A stretch of DNA of 64,000 nt from Aquanectria penicillioides (taxonomy: Eukaryota > Ascomycota > Sordariomycetes > Hypocreales > Nectriaceae), in contig PYIU01000009.1 in NCBI GenBank assembly GCA_003415625.1, positions 1,054,001-1,118,000 on the forward strand. Reading direction: 5' to 3'. The first letter of the stretch is position 1. Each line of letters starts with the position of its first letter. Shown here in pieces: positions 57,044 to 64,000 of this stretch. Below the pieces are notes generated by a model that was given only the letters and a program-made list of their open reading frames with translations, made no database searches and was not told where the DNA came from. A program made the position numbers and the translations under genes.

Positions 57044-58185
57044 GACTGTTTTTTTTTTGGAATAGCCATGTCTTTCCTCTGATGGTGAAAAGTCATGACG
57101 TAGTCCTGTCATTCACGTAAAATGCCCATCGTGGACATCACCGAACGACTTGGGCCATCTCGACGACACCTCAAATTGCCAGCCTACCTTACCCCCCGCC
57201 TTGATGAACCAATACCTCATCATCGCTCGACTATGGTTCGGGTCTCAAGCCAACCCTCGACATGTCCCGAAGTGTCAGCCACCGGCTTGGAGTTCAACTT
57301 CTTCCGATGGGTTGCGAGACAGCTGGTGCTTTATGATTCTACCACTGAAATACCATTCCGTGTTAGAGGTGGACACTTGGTATCAACAACATATATTGAC
57401 ACATTGGACCAAAAGCCTGCTGACACATGCATGCCTGAGTTGATTGATGGCTGAATGGAACCCCCTATTGCAAATATTTGGTGGATAGATCCGGCAGGTA
57501 CTTCAATATAATTCCTTTTGCGGCCCTTTCGGGCTGTCAAGATAAGTTATCTTGATCGGTCCGGATCAGCCCCGGCAGATTGAGAGTAGTTGGAACAAGC
57601 CACAAGACCGAGTCCCCTCTCGAGGCCACGAGGGCGGGGAATGCGGTCGCGGGCAGGGCTTATACCTAGACGAATATTATGTTCTAAATATACCAACTAA
57701 TACTAGGTAATGTGAGTTGGTACCACTGGGTATAAATTTTGAGAGAATAAAAACAAACCTAATCCCTTGGGTCACATCTTTTGGGTTTAGGGTAGGCAAG
57801 GCATGAAGGTGATTTGGGAGGGTCAAATCATGACGCTCTACCCTGTGGGTGCATAACTTGTTGGGGTCGGCAAATGCCTCGGAATTCTCTTGGGGGATGC
57901 AACGTCGGCTTAAGCCAACAATCTATTCAATTTGACACAACAGACTGGACGATTACAACGAGTATACTAGTAGGGATGAACAAAGCAAATTCGTGGTGAC
58001 CTGAGCAAGCAGCAATCCAGACTCGAGTGGGTCTGGCGTTCGGCCGCAGATTAATTAAGCGTTTTTGCCCTGTGCAGTTGTGATGCACATGCAGGCTACC
58101 TTGGCTTAGTTAATAAGAGCCCCCCCCCTTTCCTGCAGCAGATTGAGTGCTTGGGCCAATTGTGTCAAGCTCCGACGACGCGACT
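57044..58185. other. intergenic, nothing recognised
   Basis: Downstream of DAD2. AT-rich stretch 57660-57790 with a weak inverted pair (TTATACC...CCAACT / AGTTGG...GGTATAA). No gene supported. Confidence 0.45.
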
Positions 58186-58625
58186 ACGCGTGAGGAGCAA
58201 GGAAACCTGCACACCCAAAACAGCACTGTGCACACTGAGCTAAACTGTGTTAATAAGAAAGCAACTTACTGTTCCTTTAGAAAAACAGCTCCCATTGGCT
58301 AAAGGGTCGAATTAGTTGTCGCCAACTCAAGGCAGTGCCGTTACTGCCAAATCAAGCCCCAAAGTGCTCTAGAACGCAAAGTGTTATAAGACAGCACTCG
58401 AGAGGCATAAATTTGTGTGATTTCCCCTTTACAATACAAGCCTACAACACTGTATTACATCTAGCAAACGGATCAATTAAAAAGTTGGAATAAACGCAGC
58501 TCCCACTTGAAGTGATGGTATGGGCTAGGCTGAAAGGAAAGAGAGTGGATTTCTATCTCAATGAGGGTTAGTTGGGTGTGCGCAGCGCGTTTTTGGGTGT
58601 GCAGGTTTCCTTGCTCACGCGTGAG
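58186..58625. mobile_element. MITE-like inverted-repeat element (about 440 bp)
   Basis: Inverted arms at 58186-58220 and 58591-58625 share GCAAGGAAACCTGCACACCC plus CAAAA inside and ACGCGTGA outside, with one 2-base indel. Weaker similarity continues inward about 25 bases (GCACTGTGCACAC versus GCGCTGCGCACAC), and many of the differences are transitions. The roughly 370 bp between the arms are AT-rich and noncoding. Size, arms and lack of coding fit a nonautonomous DNA element or MITE. I could not identify a clear target-site duplication. Confidence 0.6.
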
Positions 58626-59340
58626 GGTTGACTTCGTCCGGATTCGGCAATGGATAGATTTCCCTTTGGCGAGCCAAGTCAACAATGAACCCGCATCTAG
58701 TATGTATATTCTTATTGCGACCGGGTGATATAGCGCAGTGGCTTTTCCTTGTGCGATGCAGCCAAAAAGCCCCAGATGTGCTTTTTTTCGTCCTGGCCAC
58801 AAGCAGCTGGCAGGTGGCGGTACAATGAGGAGAAGGTGCCAATGACGGTGAAGGTGGTTGTCGACCTCCTTCGCAATTGCGTTGTTGCTCAGGGCATCTC
58901 TTCTTTTCTTCCATCTCTCATCACCATCGCTGTGTCACGGTTTCCAATTTTTTTGGCATCCATCCATCCATAAGTTCAGTCAATCGATCAGTTGGCAGCA
59001 TCATATAGTTCATCGCCGGAGTCAGCCATCCTTTGCTTATGATTCATTGTCGGGCGAGCATAAAAGCACAAGCACGGGCATAGTCACCAGCCCAAGCACA
59101 ACTTGGGCACCCAAGAGAAACTCTCACGCAACGAGCCCACACCACCACCACCCTGGTCTATCTGCGAAATTACACACTGTCCTATCGCCAATTCCCCTTG
59201 CTCCATTTCGACGTATTGTGGCGCTCAATCTGCGGCCTTGCCCCCAGTCTCCCACGTTGACCAGGGTTCAAGACGCATGGTCCCTACGCACGTCGGGGTT
59301 CGGGGCTCCATTGTCTAACTAAACTCGAGAGGCCGTGGCC
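58626..59340. other. upstream region of the TPX2-like gene
   Basis: C/T-rich leader-like sequence near 58890-59290 and no supportable gene. A tRNA-like A box at 58729-58740 lacks the rest of a cloverleaf. Confidence 0.5.
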
Positions 59341-61624
59341 ATGGCTCGAGTCAACCGTGCCACCGATACCCAGACTACCACCTCCATCCCCTCGATCCTC
59401 CAGCATACTACTTCTGCTATTGACCTGGCCGCCAACGCTGAGACCACTATCGCGATCCCCTCCCCGGCCTTTCCAGGCACGATCGAAGAACTATTCATCG
59501 GCCAGGTCCAGAATTCGTCCATTGAACCCCTCGGGCCTCAGAAACAGCGCCCTTGTCCGGCGGGACCGAGCCCAAGTTCATCGGCTTCAAGCACTCGTCG
59601 CGAGGACTTCGACGCCGTCCTCCAACCGACCCTGGAACTTTCGAGCCTCTGGATGCAGTGCAGGAAGAGCCAAACGTTGCTTCCGACTCTTTCTCTACCC
59701 AGATTGCCGCTTGCGCTGCTCCTGGCGCATCGACAGCTGTGACCGTAGCTGTGCCAGCAAACTTTCCTCGTCCAACTGCCCAACACCAATCGTCTCAAGG
59801 TTGGTTCTGACGTCCCCTGTTCCTAAGATTCCCCACGTCGCATTCTTTGTGCCCACGTACCTTGAACCATCCTGAACCCTTCGCAACTCAATCCACACCC
59901 ATCTTAACCGCATGTTCGGAGGCTAACCTTGACTGCTGGCAATAGACACGTACGAGGTCCACCCGAGCCCAGCTGTAATCCCCGACTGCCCCAAGCGATA
60001 TCAAATTGAGAAACATCTGGCAGGTCAGTTCGAATGGCTGCTATCATACCCTGCGCCAGTTAGTTCTGTCAAAGATCATAACTCCTCTGCGAATGATGGG
60101 TCCTGCCACCAGCCAGGTACCATGGTCTTCGGCTGTAACTTGCTGTCGCGCAAGCGGCGATCGGCCCCCAACAAGACAACTACGGGATGCCCCCTAGCTA
60201 ACACCTATACCCTCATAGCTACCCCTCTTGAAGGCGATGCATTTTCACTATCCGGCTTGGACGTCTCACAGGCCTTAGCAGATCAGGTCAACATGGCGCT
60301 CGCTCAACCCCCAACTTATGAACATCACCCAGCCACCCCGCTCAAGGTGCCCGAGGTTGAGGTTAACGAGGTTGTGGAACAAGCAGTTTCGCCTTCTCTC
60401 ACCTTGGTGAGTGACAGAAGCAGCAGCTATGCAGGCGGGTCCTCAAGGGCTGGGTCCTTTTCCGTTCCCCGAATCGAGGATTCGTTTGAAGAGCTCGACA
60501 AACTTGAAGAGGAACTTGAGGCCATCAATGCTGTCACCCAGCCAAGACGGATCACATCCCCTGAAGAAGTCAAGCCCAGTCCCCAGCGGCTAGACCCACG
60601 ATCTGAAATTAAGAAGTCCATCGTCTCAAAGCGAGCTTCGATGAGCGGGCTGTCTTCCACTGTACGTATAAAGCAGGCCGATAAGGCGCAACCGATCCGA
60701 AGGTCTACCTCTCTTGTCTTCCGCAGCAAGAAGGAAGATTCTGAAGAGGCCCCAAAACTGAGGTCAAGGCTCTCTCGAGGCCAACTCGCTAACACACAAG
60801 TGTCAACACCGAGGCCACCCATCAAGTCGACCAGGGCCCCGACAGTGCCGAATTTCGAGCTGCCGGGTGAGGCTGTCGCCCGGCGACTAAAGGAACAGCG
60901 CGAAGCTCGTTTGGCTCAACAGGCCGAGGCCCAGAAGGCATATGTTCCTCCCCCAAGGCCCAAGTCTAACAGGCCATTAACGAAACCAAACTTTGAACTC
61001 CCTGGAGAAGCCATTTCACGACGAAAGCGAGAGGAGCGTGAAGCGCGTCTCAAAGCCCAAGAGGAAGCGGAAAGGAAGAAACGCGAGTTCAAGGCCAGAC
61101 CCATGCGCGTAAACAATACTCCAAGCACCGTTCCTCGAGACACGATTACTAGCCGTGCCCGTCAGGGAAAGCCCCCGCAGGATGACAGTGCAGAGAAGAA
61201 GCGTGAGCAAGCAAAATTGAAGCGGTTCTCTCTGGGCAACCTGCGCCCATCTCAGGGAGCGCCAGCGGCCGGAAAGCCAACTCAAGGTCGAGGCAGACTC
61301 TCCAACATGGCTTCAGATGAAAACTTGAGTAGAGCGACGTCAACATCAACAGGAAGCTCCGGTGGCAAACGAAATACCCTTTCTGCCGAAGAAGCCGAAC
61401 AGCTACGATTGAAAGGGAAACATATCTTTGAGCGGGATAACCGCAGTTACACACAAGACAGGGAGCGCGAAAAGCGTGATCGCGAAGCTGCCGCTCGTCT
61501 AGCAAGAGAGCAGGCAGCAGAACGCTCCCGGATTGCTAGCCGAGAGTGGGCAGAAAAGAAGCGACGCAAAGAAAGCACGGTGATTAGACAAGTGACACAG
61601 GCCACGGCGCAACCAGCTCCCTGA
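59341..61624 (+). CDS. TPX2-like coiled-coil protein, function unknown
   Basis: Best model is exons 59341-59505, 59571-59799 and 59946-61624 (690 aa). The second junction is good (146-nt intron, GTTGGT...CAATAG). The first is weak (donor GTCCAG, no clear branch), so a frameshift or other start is possible. A Cys-containing stretch (MVFGCNLLSRKRR...GCPLANTYTLI) precedes acidic and Ser-rich regions. The C-terminal half has two related basic helices, FELPGEAVARRLKEQREARL and FELPGEAISRRKREEREARL, the second continuing to REFKARPM, which resembles the TPX2 microtubule/Aurora-activator motif. The end is a charged helix (EREKRDREAAARLAREQAAE). A cytoskeletal role is an inference from this resemblance only. 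Confidence 0.65.
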
Positions 61625-62181
61625 GAGCAGGTGGGCTTTGACTGCCTGGTTGCGATATTAAGCGGCGCGGGCGATTCACACTGGAGAGATAATTAATGCT
61701 TTAGCCATCAGCCGCGGAGTTGGAAAGGATGGCGTTTTAGCGCAGGACGTGCGCTCTTGCTTCTTTTTTTTTTTTTTTTACATTTTTTCTTTTTGGTCTT
61801 GAGGCATTAGTTATTGCTTGAGTATTCTCTGTCAAAGGCGTTGGTACCTGTATCAAGGGGTAAAAAAAAGGCGTACTATTATTGTCGATATTGATTCGTT
61901 TTCTTCTTCGCTTCGTACTTGTATTGTATTACTTAGTTATATACCGTTGCCTGGTTTGAGACTACAACTGAGATGCCGATTCAGTAGCTTTGCTTTTTGT
62001 GCTTAGCTCCGCCAAAACCCGGACCCGATGCGACGCTCTCCGGTCCGGCCCCGCTCCGAATTTCAACTTCACTCCGCCCCGCCTTAAATACATGGTTGAC
62101 GACGTGGTGGAAAAGCAGATGAGAAAACCCCTCAGCCCCGATTTCTATTTGCTGGCTTGATTTAACCTAACATTATTGAAG
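61625..62181. other. intergenic, contains a T16 run
   Basis: 3' UTR of the TPX2-like gene and promoter of the carboxylesterase. A run of 16 T lies at 61764-61779. Nothing else seen. Confidence 0.5.
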
Positions 62182-64000
62182 ATGTCACGAGGTATGAACC
62201 TGACCGTGAAGCTCGGCGACTGCACGGTGACTGGCCTTGTCCAGGCTGCAACCGACAAGCGACCTAAATCGATTGAGGTCTTCTACAACATTCCTTACGC
62301 GAATGCTAAGCGCTTCGAACGTCCTACGGAAGCGCCTCTACCGGAAACCCTCGATGCCACGAAGAAAGGTCGCGGGTGCCCAGCTCCTGGCAGTCCTGGA
62401 GATGAAGACTGTCTTCGCGTCAACATCACGCGCCCCGCCGGGATTTCCGAGTCGGCGGGCCTCCCGGTCCTCGTGTACGTCCACGGCGGGGCCTTCAACT
62501 TTGGGAACCCGCTGGAGCGCGACATGGCCAACGTGGTGGCCCTGAGCGAGCGGCCAATCCTGGCTGTCAGCATCGCGTACCGCCTCGGGGTGCTGGGGTT
62601 CTCGGCGTTTGCGGGGGACGAGACGAATCTGTGCAATCTCGGGCTGCGTGACCAGGCTGCCGCGTTCAAGTGGGTTGCCCGATGGATTGCGAGCTTTGGA
62701 GGAAACCCCGAGAAGATGACGGTTGTGGGAGCCAGTGCTGGTGGTCACTCGGTGAGTTACTTGCAGTGATTTTTGGGGGGGCTTCTGGTTCCGTGCGGGA
62801 GAGGCAGAGGGTTGGAATGGTGAACCGGCGGGATCTCTACGACATCTCAGGCCATCCATACATGCATTCTCATCATCTCGTCTAACTGGCATCAAAGCCC
62901 CTCGCATATTTTGTTTGATTATATATATATATATATTTGCTTGAATTTCTTACTTACCGCAACTCCAGGTCGGCCACCATTTGCTCTCGCCCTCCCCACC
63001 GCCTTTCCACAAGGCCATTCTGGAATCGGGCTCCCCTACGGCCCGGCTGGTGCTGTCGTCGTCTCACCCGCGCTCAGCCGAGCAACATGCCCTCCTGCTG
63101 AAGCACGCGTCGTGCTCCTCCCTGGCCGACCTCAAGGCCCTGCCTCTGGGAGATCTGCTCACCGCTGCCGGCCGCGTGTGGTCCGCCTACGAATCGTCCG
63201 TGCAGTGGCCCTTCCAGCCCGTCATGGACGGCGAGGGAGGCATGATTCCTGATCTGCCGCTCCGGCTATGGGACCAGCGCATCGCCGACGGCAGGGCCTC
63301 AAACATGCGTCTCATCGTCGGCTTCTGCTCCCACGAGGGCGTGTCCTTTGTGCCGGAGTCGGCGTCGTCCAACCAGGACTTCCGCGCCTTCTTCGCCTCC
63401 CTCATCCCATCTCTGTCCCCCGCAGACCTCAGCGAGCTCGAGGCGCTGTACCCGGACCCCGCCGCCGACCGCTCCTCGCCGTACGTGCACGAGGGCCGGG
63501 AGGGCGCGCAGTTCCAGCGGCTGGCGGCCGCGTACGGCGAGTTCGCCTACATCGCGCCGGTGCTGCACACGGCGCACCAGCTCTCCAGCGCGGGGGCAAA
63601 AGTCTACGTCTACGAGTACGCCGCGCTGTCGGGCATGCACGTGGCGGCGGGCCACGGGTCGCAGGGGCCGGCCGCGGGGCGCGAGACGTCGCTGCTGGGG
63701 TACTTCCCGGGGATGCTCGACATATCCCGGGAGCTGCACGGCCGGATGACGCGGTTTGTGGCCGACGACGAGGGAGACTTGGGAGACAGCTGGCCGGTGT
63801 TTGTGAGCCCTGCGGGCGAGAGTGGAGGGGACGGAAAGATGCTCGTGTTTGGAGAGGGAAACGATGAGCTTGCTGGGTATCTGAACAAGGGAACCCCCGT
63901 GCGGGAGAGGACCTTGACCGACGAGGAGATGAAGCGGATGAAGTTTTGGTGGGATCGTATGGAGTTGGTTCAGGGGATGGGAAAAAGGCTCAATACTGAG
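62182..64000 (+). CDS. type B carboxylesterase, 3' end outside the window
   Basis: Alpha/beta-hydrolase esterase. Exons 62182-62751 and 62969-64000 are open to the last base (534 codons seen). Visible catalytic layout: oxyanion strand VYVHGGAFNFG, nucleophile elbow VVGASAGGHS (Ser), acid in FCSHEGVSF (Glu) and His in AAGHGSQG; the conserved EDCLRVNI and GLRDQAAAFKWV are present. There is no signal peptide (MSRGMNLTVKLGDCTVTGLV), so it is probably cytosolic. The single intron is 217 nt, long for this window, and contains an (AT)n run near 62921-62935. Exon 2 is markedly GC-rich at third positions. It could hydrolyse carboxylic esters of xenobiotics or a specialised metabolite; substrate unknown. 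Confidence 0.92.

Noticed and set aside
57660..57790. Weak inverted pair in AT-rich DNA, considered as a second MITE
   Set aside because: Arms are under 8 bp with mismatches; chance level for this base composition.
58720..58790. tRNA-like A box (ATAGCGCAGTGGCTT)
   Set aside because: No matching B box, T arm or acceptor pairing within the right distance.

Overview
The window is nuclear DNA of a filamentous ascomycete (Pezizomycotina). Signs are many short introns (about 45-150 nt) with CTAAC/CTGAC-like branch sites, a dispersed 5S rRNA copy of the Neurospora type, a tRNA-Gln, and families typical of Sordariomycetes (HET protein, Zn2Cys6 regulator, CorA-like membrane protein, DUF2293, shugoshin, DASH subunit). 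The proteins look most like those of Hypocreales, but this is judged from family knowledge, not from a search. Twenty protein genes were modelled exon by exon with frames that close across every junction, except where stated; one more gene looks frame-broken. The first gene (kynurenine aminotransferase) and the last (carboxylesterase) run off the window.

Layout. 0-11 kb: mitochondrial kynurenine aminotransferase (-), an atypical protein kinase (-), a frame-broken F-box-like gene (+), and a 1,508-aa JmjN/JmjC/PHD histone demethylase (-). 13-15 kb: a membrane-anchored aspartic-protease-like protein without DTG motifs. 15-19 kb: gene-poor, with a 5S rRNA copy at 17.9 kb. 19-23.6 kb: a nucleoside-phosphorylase-superfamily gene head-to-head with a seven-exon CorA-like membrane protein gene, then tRNA-Gln(CUG). 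25.4-27.2 kb: a secreted, membrane-anchored histidine-acid-phosphatase-like protein that lacks the RHG and HD residues.

27.4-36 kb is a compact group: YCII-domain protein and RidA/Mmf1 (head-to-head), proline dehydrogenase and a Zn2Cys6 regulator (head-to-head), and a cytochrome P450 convergent with the regulator, 34 bp between stops. Two of these genes contain GC-AG introns with nearly the same donor. 36.6-41 kb: a HET-domain protein and a glutamine-rich bZIP factor, followed by 4.2 kb without a recognisable gene.

45-62 kb is housekeeping: DUF2293 protein, RRP12 (ribosome biogenesis), VPS29 (retromer, with a third GC-AG intron), and shugoshin head-to-head with DASH subunit DAD2. A MITE-like inverted-repeat element lies at 58.2-58.6 kb, followed by a TPX2-like coiled-coil protein and the carboxylesterase.

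The most interesting items are the clustered GC-AG introns, the phosphorylase/CorA-like divergent pair, three enzyme-fold proteins with lost active sites, the proline/imine gene group, the shugoshin-DAD2 shared promoter, the 5S copy with pair-breaking changes, and the MITE-like element.
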